Shown: piece by piece, positions 25,666 to 33,166 of the stretch | How the letters are laid out: the number at the start of each line of letters is the position of its first letter | Position numbering within the stretch: the first letter of the stretch is position 1 | Assembly (NCBI GenBank): GCA_965140365.1 | Contig: OZ223196.1 | Direction: 5' to 3' (one strand) | Source of the DNA: Hydrogenovibrio sp965140365 | GTDB taxonomy: Bacteria; Pseudomonadota; Gammaproteobacteria; Thiomicrospirales; Thiomicrospiraceae | Length of the DNA stretch: 64,000 nucleotides | Program-made: the position numbers and the translations under genes | Notes under the pieces: model-generated | Databases searched by the model: none | The model's input: the letters and a program-made list of their open reading frames with translations, nothing else | Told to the model about the DNA's origin: nothing

Positions 25666-27129
25666 TTACAGTACAACAGAAAAGTCAATCTTCTCAATGA
25701 ATTCAGGGGAAATTTCATTTATATACCTAGTTGGTTCACCACTATTCAATAAAAATAAATTTTTTCTTGCTCTAGTCATACATGTATATAAAAGTCTTCG
25801 TTCTGTAGAAATATGGTATTCATCATCTTCATCAATAAATCCAGGAGGATAAGGAAATACACCTTCATTCAAATCAATAATAAACACATTATCGAACTCA
25901 AGCCCTTTAATAGAAGACATCGTACAAACTTTAATAGCATTACTATAGTAGTTAATCTCACCATTTACGATTTCAGATGAAACTCCCATTCTTTCTAAAA
26001 AAGCGTGACAGCTTTTAACTCCCATCTGTGTTCTGTGTAAAACCACTGTCTCACTTAGATTTTCAAAACTATTTATAGTTTTAACAAGCCAGCCTAGTTG
26101 CTCTATTGACGAACTAAATCGAATAAATTTCGGAGTACTTCCCTCCTTTAAGTGAGAAAAGTCAGATTCTGTAAAATCGGATTTATCATCCTCATAATCT
26201 AATAGGCTCGCCGCAGATCTTGCTATATTTAACGTGTTTCTATAATTTTTTTTAAACGATAAACTACGCCCACCTTGAACATTTATACCTACTTCTTTCC
26301 AAGTAAACCCACTCTTATAAATCCGCTGAGCTGCATCTGCAATTATCGTTAAGCTATTTGTCTCTTCTGAAACCAACTTCGATAAGGTGAGTATCTGTGC
26401 CTTATTCAAGTCTTGAGCTTCATCAATGATAATATGGGAAAAAGGGGCTTGAAATGAATTAGTATTATTTATTTTCTTCAATGCAAGTAATGCAAAATCA
26501 TCAAAATCAATTTTGCCATTAATCTCCATTATTTTTTTGTAATGTAGAAACACACCCCATATTGCAGACTTGTGATCTTTCATAACCCTATCCCCAGTTC
26601 CTCTTCCAGACCTTGGAGTATTTAAATAATCTATTTCTGATTCAAAAACCTTACCTTTCATCCACGAAATTTCATCTTTAAAAAATTCGATAGATTTATT
26701 CAAAATTGTATTTTGTTGATCTAGTGCCTTTTGTTTGTATATTGCTTCTTGTATGTACTTTTCCTGATCCCAAGGTTTAATAACCTGACTACTATGTAGT
26801 CCAACAAAGCTATATGCCCATTTATGAAAATTCGTAACTTGAATATCTAGGCCAGAGTGTGTAGAAATTTCTTCCCCTTCTTTGCTATAAATGTTCCGTA
26901 TATGTGCTTTTACAGCATCAATATAAGCTGCTAGCGTTTTATTATAAGTAAAAATAACTACCTTTGATTGGCTAAACAATTGATTTTGTGTCTCAATCAA
27001 TTGTTTTGCACGATACAAGGAGACTGTAGTTTTTCCACTACCAGCACCCCCCCTTATCTGAACTGGGTTTTGCGGCGGTAAAAAAAGGACTTTCTTTTGT
27101 TCTCCCGTCAGGCTTATTGACTTTAACAT
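25666..27129 (-). CDS. UvrD/Rep-like superfamily 1 helicase
   Basis: This 487-residue helicase has Q motif/Walker A QIRGGAGSGKTT (residues 24-35), Walker B IIIDEAQDL, motif IV-like FKKNYRNTLNIA, motif V MSSIKGLEFDNVFIIDL and motif VI YTCMTRARKNLF. It is shorter than UvrD (about 720 residues), so the 1B/2B insertions are small. It is between the 235-residue gene (11 bases upstream) and the DarT-like gene, so it is probably part of the same system, for example to supply or sense single-stranded DNA. That role is inference. Confidence 0.88.
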   Translation of the reverse strand: MLKSISLTGEQKKVLFLPPQNPVQIRGGAGSGKTTVSLYRAKQLIETQNQLFSQSKVVIFTYNKTLAAYIDAVKAHIRNIYSKEGEEISTHSGLDIQVTNFHKWAYSFVGLHSSQVIKPWDQEKYIQEAIYKQKALDQQNTILNKSIEFFKDEISWMKGKVFESEIDYLNTPRSGRGTGDRVMKDHKSAIWGVFLHYKKIMEINGKIDFDDFALLALKKINNTNSFQAPFSHIIIDEAQDLNKAQILTLSKLVSEETNSLTIIADAAQRIYKSGFTWKEVGINVQGGRSLSFKKNYRNTLNIARSAASLLDYEDDKSDFTESDFSHLKEGSTPKFIRFSSSIEQLGWLVKTINSFENLSETVVLHRTQMGVKSCHAFLERMGVSSEIVNGEINYYSNAIKVCTMSSIKGLEFDNVFIIDLNEGVFPYPPGFIDEDDEYHISTERRLLYTCMTRARKNLFLLNSGEPTRYINEISPEFIEKIDFSVVL

Positions 27130-27140
27130 GAAAAAACTTC

Positions 27141-27848
27141 CTATATTAGCTTCGGCTGAATACTACTTTGATTGTTAGCATTACTTGTTTTAAATTTGGA
27201 TATCAGGCCTAAAAAACAATCTTTTTCTTTTAAATTTACTTGATTTAACAGCCCTCTTTGATACAAAGAAACAAAAAGTGCAACAGAATATGCTTGGCAA
27301 TTTATAGACTTATCTGGGTTAAACTCAATATCAGTAAAAGCCGAAAACTTCAAAAGCTCATCATGATATTCGGGATGCTTCAACAAGGCATTTACATATA
27401 AATAATCATAGAATGCGGTCTCAGGTTCCAAAGGCCACTCTTGATTGTAAAATTGGAACTTTATGAGTCGTCCCGAAGACTTTAAACGGCTATCCTTCTT
27501 AGCTTTGAGCGAAGGAACATCAAGTAAATCTCGATAAGGCCCACCAAACTCAAAAACCTTACTCGACTGGAAAGCTGCCTCAACGCTAAATTCAATTTGG
27601 CGCTTTACATCGTAAATAGAAAGGTTAAAAGCACTTAACTTCACCCCGAGATCAACTTTTGACTTACTAGAAACTTCTAATAATTCATTAATATAGTTTA
27701 ATTTTTCTTTAATAGACTGATGTAAGGAATCTATCGATTTTTGCTTATGAATGGCCGCGAGTCCCGGAGACCATTCGAAATCAACCATTATAGTTTCAAC
27801 TAAAAAGTCTTCTGATTTAGAAGGTAAATAAACTGGTCTTTTTGCCAC
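27141..27848 (-). CDS. Conserved protein in DarT-like operon, unknown function
   Basis: The 235-residue product is soluble, with no membrane segment. Stretches that look conserved are FEWSPGLAAIHKQKSIDSLH, VDLGVKLSAFNL, VEAAFQSSKVFEFGGPYRDLL, and FTDIEFNPDKSINCQAYSVAL. I recall similar proteins next to DarT-like genes but cannot name the family with certainty. As first gene of the operon, before the helicase and the DarT-like enzyme, it may be the antitoxin, a regulator or a DNA adaptor. No macrodomain pattern is seen. Confidence 0.7.
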   Translation of the reverse strand: MAKRPVYLPSKSEDFLVETIMVDFEWSPGLAAIHKQKSIDSLHQSIKEKLNYINELLEVSSKSKVDLGVKLSAFNLSIYDVKRQIEFSVEAAFQSSKVFEFGGPYRDLLDVPSLKAKKDSRLKSSGRLIKFQFYNQEWPLEPETAFYDYLYVNALLKHPEYHDELLKFSAFTDIEFNPDKSINCQAYSVALFVSLYQRGLLNQVNLKEKDCFLGLISKFKTSNANNQSSIQPKLI

Positions 27849-28031
27849 TCAATTTCCTTTATCTAACAATCTAGGATCAATAAATCTCTATAAAAACTAA
27901 ATTGATAACGTATATTCTTTGTACATGCGCTTCTAAAATTTTTTCAAGCCTATTTATACTTTATTATTTCAGCACATTTTTTGATTTGCAAAAATTAAAT
28001 ACGTATCAAACCTTATCAAAACTAAACATGA
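27849..28031 (-). promoter_or_regulatory. Promoter region of the DarT-like operon
   Basis: This very AT-rich gap holds no gene. On the minus strand TTGAAA near 27940 could be a -35 box, with only weak -10 candidates downstream. The right end coincides with the return to the normal genomic composition and so marks the island border. Confidence 0.3.
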
Positions 28032-28325
28032 TTATTTTTCCATGTTGGAACACAACCCTTCTTTCTGGCTTCTCGGCCACTTTTTGATTTGCAGTTCGCG
28101 TTTGAGGGCTTGGCTTTTGTCGGGATGGTTTTCGGAATAGACGAGTTGGCAGGGGCGGCGGCCTTGGGTGTATTTGGCGCCGCCATTAATTTCGCCGTTG
28201 TGTTGGCGCAGGCGACGCGACAGGTCGTTGGTGATGCCGCAATAGAGGGTATTGTCAGCACAGCGCAATAAATACACTTGCCAGTCGTTTTGAGGGGTTT
28301 CAGTCGTTTGCGCTTCGTCAATCAT
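28032..28325 (-). CDS. GIY-YIG nuclease-domain protein
   Basis: This 97-residue protein matches the UPF0213/YhbQ group of GIY-YIG proteins: WQVYLLRCADNTLYCGITNDLSRRLRQHN and ARYT-like GGAKYTQGRRPCQLVYSE. These may be DNA-repair nucleases; the activity is little known. The ATG at 28325 overlaps the stop of the ggt gene by eight bases, so the two are coupled; longer in-frame starts lie inside ggt. Its end is at the border of the AT-rich island. Confidence 0.85.
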   Translation of the reverse strand: MIDEAQTTETPQNDWQVYLLRCADNTLYCGITNDLSRRLRQHNGEINGGAKYTQGRRPCQLVYSENHPDKSQALKRELQIKKWPRSQKEGLCSNMEK

Positions 28326-30093
28326 CTTTGGAAACGCTGGGCGGAATGTCAAATACCTTGGCGACGCCACGGCCGCGCACATCGGCGGCGGCTTGCAGGC
28401 CGTTGTCGTCCTGCACAATCAATTGCACGTCGCCCAAGTAATTACCGCGCTTCAAACGGTAGCCCATTAATTCCAATGCCTGACGGGTGTCGGTGTCGAG
28501 TTCGGGGTGGTATTGAATCAAATCCTTCGGCAACAATTGATGATGCACGCGCGTGGCGTCCACCGCTTGCTGGGCGGGCATTTTGCGGTCCACCACATTG
28601 ACAATGGTTTGGAACACGGACGTGATAATGGAGGAACCGCCCGGCGTGCCGACCACGACTTCGGCTTGATTGTCCTTGACCAGAATGGTCGGCGACATGG
28701 AGGATAGCATGCGTTTTTCCGGGGCGATTTCATTGGCTTTGCCGCCGACCACGCCGAACACATTCGCCACGCCGGGTTTGGTGCTGAAGTCGTCCATTTC
28801 ATCGTTCATCAGGAACCCAGCACCGGAAACCACTACGCCGCTGCCGAACGGCATATTCAAGGTATAGGTATTCGACACGGCATTCCCGTCACCGTCCACC
28901 ACCGAGAAATGCGTGGTATCCGGCGATTCGCCCAGGCCTGGCTGAATTTGTTCCGAATCGGAAATTTCGTCCATGTTCACTTCGTCGGCGCGGCGTTGCA
29001 GATACGCATCCGAAATCAATTGCTGAATCGGCACCTCAACGAAATCCGGGTCACCGAGGTATTTGGCACGGTCGGCATAGACGCGTTTTTCCATTTCCGC
29101 ATAGAAGTGGGCGCGCGTGGCGTCCGGCGGAATACCGGCTTTGTCCATCGATACCAGCGCATCTTGGAATTCGTCGTCCAGCAACGCTTTCATTTTCAGC
29201 AGTTGCACGATGGCGATGCCGCCGGAGCTGGGCGGCGCGGCGGAAATGATTTCGTGCCCTTTCCATTCGGCCACAATCGGCTGACGCCATTTCACGCGGT
29301 AATCGGCCAAATCCTGACGGGTAATCAAACCGCCGTTGGACTGCATTTCTTTGACCAGTAAATCGGCGGTTTCGCCGAAATAAAAATCGTAAGGCCCGAG
29401 TTTGGCGATGCGTTTCAAGGTTTTCGCCAACTCCGGTTGTTTGAAGGTTTGCCCGGCTTTCAGATGACCGAAATAGGTTTTGAAATTAAGCGGTTGTTTG
29501 GATTTATCGGCAATCCAGCTTTGATACCATTGGGCGACTTTGACCAAATGCTTGGACACCACAAAGCCGTTTTCGGCATAATCAATCGCCGGTTGCACCA
29601 GCATCCACCACGGCATGAAACCGAATCTTTGGTGCGCTTCCCACAAGCCTAACACTGTGCCCGGTACACCGGAGGCTTTGTAACCGACCAGCGATTGATA
29701 CGGAATCACGCGTTTTTTGGCATCCAGATACAAATCACGATGTGCGGCTTGCGGGGCTTTTTCGCGGTAATCGAGGAAATACGCCTGCTGGGACTGTTGC
29801 GCTGCGTCAGCCGACTTCGACTGAGGAAAGTACAAGGTCATAAAACCGCCGCCGCCCAGGTTTCCGGCCTCAGGATAGGTCACTGCCAGGGTCAAGGCCG
29901 CGGCAATGGAAGCGTCCACCGCATTACCGCCGCGTTGTAAAATCTGCTGAGCGACTTTGGCGCTGTATTCGTCCGGCATGGCGACGGCGGCTTGTTTGAT
30001 CGGCGTGGTTTGTGCGGCCTGAACAGTGCCCCAAACAGCAATGGACACCACCAAAAACGAAACGACTTGTAACATTCGACGCATGAATAACAT
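28318..30093 (-). CDS. ggt: Gamma-glutamyltransferase precursor
   Basis: This 591-residue periplasmic enzyme hydrolyses or transfers gamma-glutamyl groups of glutathione. A signal peptide (to VQA) is followed by the large subunit. The self-cleavage site and nucleophile is the first Thr of TTHFSVVDGDGNAVS, which separates large and small subunits. Other conserved blocks are GNAVDASIAAAL, GGGGFMTLYFP, PSSGGIAIVQLL and MSPTILV. A methionine three codons later (30084) is an alternative start. It contains a palindrome copy (28932). It sits in tandem with the GIY-YIG gene. Confidence 0.92.
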   Translation of the reverse strand: MLFMRRMLQVVSFLVVSIAVWGTVQAAQTTPIKQAAVAMPDEYSAKVAQQILQRGGNAVDASIAAALTLAVTYPEAGNLGGGGFMTLYFPQSKSADAAQQSQQAYFLDYREKAPQAAHRDLYLDAKKRVIPYQSLVGYKASGVPGTVLGLWEAHQRFGFMPWWMLVQPAIDYAENGFVVSKHLVKVAQWYQSWIADKSKQPLNFKTYFGHLKAGQTFKQPELAKTLKRIAKLGPYDFYFGETADLLVKEMQSNGGLITRQDLADYRVKWRQPIVAEWKGHEIISAAPPSSGGIAIVQLLKMKALLDDEFQDALVSMDKAGIPPDATRAHFYAEMEKRVYADRAKYLGDPDFVEVPIQQLISDAYLQRRADEVNMDEISDSEQIQPGLGESPDTTHFSVVDGDGNAVSNTYTLNMPFGSGVVVSGAGFLMNDEMDDFSTKPGVANVFGVVGGKANEIAPEKRMLSSMSPTILVKDNQAEVVVGTPGGSSIITSVFQTIVNVVDRKMPAQQAVDATRVHHQLLPKDLIQYHPELDTDTRQALELMGYRLKRGNYLGDVQLIVQDDNGLQAAADVRGRGVAKVFDIPPSVSKDD

Positions 30094-30189
30094 CCTGTTT
30101 TATCTTCTTATTTTTAAACAATCCGCCTATTGTAACAAACCTTGTTTTTGTTACGGTTTTATCCGTTTCGACAATTAGCCAACCAACTC

Positions 30190-30210
30190 AAAAAACCACC
30201 AGGCCTGGTG
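30190..30210 (-). terminator. Terminator after DUF815 gene with CCAGGCCTGG core
   Basis: On the minus strand CACCA-GGCC-TGGTG is followed by GTTTTTTG, 26 bases after the DUF815 ATPase stop. Confidence 0.8.
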
Positions 30211-30235
30211 AAAACCGAGATAACCGTTTGCGGGT

Positions 30236-31030
30236 TTAACCTTCGTTGCCCGAACCGGATACTTGCATGGCGAAATAATTGTAAAACTGTTTCGCCACCC
30301 GGCCACTGCGCCCACCGCGAGCGGTAGCGAAATTAATGGCTTCACGATGCAGCATTTCACGGTCGCCCACATAGTCGGTAAACAATCGGTCCACCATTTG
30401 CAGGTATTGATCCTGCGGCGGCGCGTAAAAAGACAAACGCAAGCCGAAACGGTCCGCCAGCGAAGTGCTTTCTTCCACCGCGTCTCCGTAATGAATTTCG
30501 CCGTTCTGCTCTTGCGTCACCGCCAGATTATCCTGCATTTTTTCGCTGACCAGGTGCCGACGATTCGACGTGGCCATCATCAAAATATTTTCCGGCGGGC
30601 GCTCGATGGAACCTTCCATCAACACTTTTAAATAACGGTAGCGCGGGTCGCCGGCTTCGAAGGTCAGGTCATCGCAATACAGCAGGAATCGCCACGGCAA
30701 TTCACGCAGCAAATCGCTGATTTCCGGCAGGTCGTCGATGTCTTGTTTTTCCACTTCCACCACACGGAGTTTTTGCTCGCCATAGGTGTTCAATGCGGCT
30801 TTGACCAAAGACGATTTGCCCGTACCACGCGCGCCCCACAGCAAAACATGGTTGCACGGTCGGCCGTCCAGAAACTGTTCGAGGTTTTGACGGAATTCCA
30901 ATTTTTGGGTATCGATGCCCAGCAAATCGTCCATTGCGATGCTGTCCAAATCGGAGACGGCGCGTAAACGCCCTTTTTTACCGCGCCAAACGGCGGCATA
31001 GGTCTTTTTCCAATTGATGTCTTTTGCCAT
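30236..31030 (-). CDS. DUF815 family AAA ATPase
   Basis: The 264-residue product has Walker A LLWGARGTGKSSLVKAAL (residues 80-97), Walker B LLYCDDLTFE and an arginine-rich sensor segment near MATSNRRHLVSE, and a C-terminal helical lid. It belongs to the DUF815 group, uncharacterised ATPases related to DnaA/IstB-like AAA proteins. The first part (IDTQKLEFRQNLEQFLDGRPCNHVLLWG) is typical. It is monocistronic, with its own terminator. Confidence 0.88.
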   Translation of the reverse strand: MAKDINWKKTYAAVWRGKKGRLRAVSDLDSIAMDDLLGIDTQKLEFRQNLEQFLDGRPCNHVLLWGARGTGKSSLVKAALNTYGEQKLRVVEVEKQDIDDLPEISDLLRELPWRFLLYCDDLTFEAGDPRYRYLKVLMEGSIERPPENILMMATSNRRHLVSEKMQDNLAVTQEQNGEIHYGDAVEESTSLADRFGLRLSFYAPPQDQYLQMVDRLFTDYVGDREMLHREAINFATARGGRSGRVAKQFYNYFAMQVSGSGNEG

Positions 31031-31190
31031 GATTCTTTACGCTGAATGTGTGTGAACGTCGGATAAAACGGTGCCGGAAAGAGTTTTAAATTCATTCGAA
31101 CTCTCTGGAGCAATTGAATCATCATAGCGCAAATTCGCGACAAGACAAACGCAAAAACGATGGGGAAATCAATTTGGGAAGGGAGGAAGA

Positions 31191-31218
31191 AAAAAGCCGG
31201 TGGATCCAAGTCCACCGG
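31191..31218 (-). terminator. Terminator of the amtB operon
   Basis: CCGGTGGA and TCCACCGG form an eight-base perfect stem, followed on the minus strand by CTTTTTTC. It lies about 30 bases after the small membrane protein gene. Confidence 0.9.
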
Positions 31219-31248
31219 TTGACATTACGTCAGGTAAGAATTGCTTGG

Positions 31249-31416
31249 TTATTGGTAATCGATATATGAGTGGTTTTCGTGATAGAACGAATAAACAATC
31301 ACGCCAAGCGTCACCAATACGGCCAAGCCAAGAATCAATCCGATCATGGTCGGATTATTGGCAAACGTAAAGTAGGCCGTGGCCCCTTCCCAACTGGTAA
31401 TTGGACTCGCATTCAT
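31249..31416 (-). CDS. 55-residue single-span membrane protein downstream of amtB
   Basis: A short frame with a strong ribosome site (AAAGGAGAAATACG before the ATG) encodes MNASPITSWEGATAYFTFAN followed by one membrane helix (MIGLILGLAVLVTLGVIVYSF) and a polar tail HENHSYIDYQ. It lies 42 bases after amtB and just before the operon terminator, so the two are cotranscribed. I know no named family; a small accessory subunit of the ammonium channel is possible. It is too short to appear in many annotations. Confidence 0.75.
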   Translation of the reverse strand: MNASPITSWEGATAYFTFANNPTMIGLILGLAVLVTLGVIVYSFYHENHSYIDYQ

Positions 31417-31458
31417 CGTATTTCTCCTTTATTACGTTGAATATTACTCTGAATTAAA

Positions 31459-32805
31459 TTAAGCGGTTTTCCCGACGGAAGCACCAGACTCGTCTTTGCT
31501 GTTGTAAGCCGGAACCGATTCAGGGTACGCCTGCAACGGTACTTCTACGATGTCCAAACCGGCCATTTCGGCTTTCGGTGGCACACGCAGTAAACCGAAC
31601 TTCGACAACACCAACGATACGAAGTATCCAGGAATGAAGCCGACCAGTGCCATGACAACCGCACTTTGCAATTGACCCATGAAGGAAACATTCGGCGCAC
31701 CTTCGACCACATTCGGGAAGCCGCTGAACACGCCCAACATCAACAAACCGACCACACCACTGGCCCCGTGCACACCGAAGGCACCGACCGGATCGTCGAG
31801 TTTGAAACGCGAGGACAGTATCTTATCGACCATTGGCGCGACGGCACCACCGATGAAGGCGATCAGGAACGCAAGTGGTGGATAGTAAAGGTCCAAACCT
31901 GGCGCAGAAGCCACGATACCGGCAATCGCACCGGACAACATCCAGAACGGCTGACGCGTCATGACATAAGCCCCGATAATCCCGCCGGCAATCGCCATCA
32001 AAGTATTGAAGCTAATCGCGGAAAGCGTGGTTTCGTTACCGAAAATAGACGTCCATTGCGCGCCCGGCATATAGATGATACAACCGCCCAGGAAGCCGAA
32101 GAAACCGACCACGATCAACATCAAACCGATCATGCTCATCGGTACGCTGTGACCGACAATCGTATTCACTTCGCCCTTCGGACCGAATCGGCCGATACGT
32201 GCGCCCAGATTCAGCAGCACACCCAAGGCAAAGAAACCTGCAACCATGTGAACGGCACCGGCGGCACCAAAGTCATGATAACCCCATTCGGTGGTCAACC
32301 AACCGGTTGGGTGCCAGCCCCAAGACGCGGCCAAAATCCACACCACAGACCCCAGCAGAACCGCCAGAACCAGGAAGGAACTCATGCGAATACGCTCGAT
32401 GACCGCGCCCGAAAAAATTGACGCCGTGGTCGCTGCGAACAGCACGAAAGCACCCCAGAAGATACCGGAGGCATTATCCGACAAGTTCGGCCCCATGTTT
32501 TCCGACCAAGGCAACCCGGCGGCGCCTGCTTCGAAATCCGGAACGAACCCGTTGTACATACTCAAATAAATCCACCATCCGATGAAAAAGAAAGTGGGAA
32601 CCATAAACGCAAACGCCAGAATATTCTTAACCCCGGACGCCAATGCGTTCTTAAGACGGGACGCGCCCATCTCATAGGCCAGGAAACCGACGTGAATAAT
32701 GACCATCAGACCGGTACAGAACCAATAGAAAATTTCCATATTGATTGTATCGGACATTTCAATCATCGCCTGTAAACTGGCTAATGTAGGTGCTGATTGC
32801 TCCAT
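31459..32805 (-). CDS. amtB: Ammonium transporter of the Amt family
   Basis: This 448-residue channel conducts ammonium (and likely methylammonium) across the inner membrane. About eleven helices are visible. The twin-histidine pore pair is in GAAGAVHMVAGFFALG and GAFGVHGASGVVGLL, and the Amt signature DFGAAGAVHM is intact. It lacks an adjacent glnK in this window. The ORF starts 15 residues before the first hydrophobic segment; the N-terminus is not a clear signal peptide. It is next to the methylated-amine cluster, which would release ammonium or methylamine. Confidence 0.93.
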   Translation of the reverse strand: MEQSAPTLASLQAMIEMSDTINMEIFYWFCTGLMVIIHVGFLAYEMGASRLKNALASGVKNILAFAFMVPTFFFIGWWIYLSMYNGFVPDFEAGAAGLPWSENMGPNLSDNASGIFWGAFVLFAATTASIFSGAVIERIRMSSFLVLAVLLGSVVWILAASWGWHPTGWLTTEWGYHDFGAAGAVHMVAGFFALGVLLNLGARIGRFGPKGEVNTIVGHSVPMSMIGLMLIVVGFFGFLGGCIIYMPGAQWTSIFGNETTLSAISFNTLMAIAGGIIGAYVMTRQPFWMLSGAIAGIVASAPGLDLYYPPLAFLIAFIGGAVAPMVDKILSSRFKLDDPVGAFGVHGASGVVGLLMLGVFSGFPNVVEGAPNVSFMGQLQSAVVMALVGFIPGYFVSLVLSKFGLLRVPPKAEMAGLDIVEVPLQAYPESVPAYNSKDESGASVGKTA

Positions 32806-33166
32806 AATTGAAACCTCTTAAAGTTGATTAAAGGACCCATCTAATCGTTCAAAAAAACTCAATCCCGATACGCGGTGCGTTTCGAATCTCAATTTTTTCG
32901 AACAACTTCCTCAGGTCTAACACGACACGCCGAGCATCCAAAACCGAACCTTTCCCGACAATGCCAAACAAAACCGCCCCTTTTGGAACGCTCAAAACAA
33001 CACGTTTTTAACCACCTTTAAAGCCCCCGATGACTGAAAATGGCATCCAAACGCAAGCCACAAAACCAATGCCTGTCAGCATTGCAAATAAATGATGTCG
33101 CCTTCGTCGGCCCCCTGACATCACTTAAATTCATTGAAATGGAGCAAGATAAGCCCCATTTATGGA
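32806..33166. other. Gene-free spacer between amtB and tdm
   Basis: I see no convincing gene, RNA or terminator in this 361-base stretch. It should contain the amtB promoter (minus strand); I found no acceptable sigma-54 -24/-12 pair. Confidence 0.4.

Noticed and set aside
24986..27848. Plain DarTG toxin-antitoxin pair
   Set aside because: No DarG-type macrodomain pattern was seen in the neighbours; the partner genes are a helicase and an unknown protein.
22627..28031. Prophage or integrative element
   Set aside because: No integrase, tRNA attachment site, phage structural gene or flanking att repeat was found.
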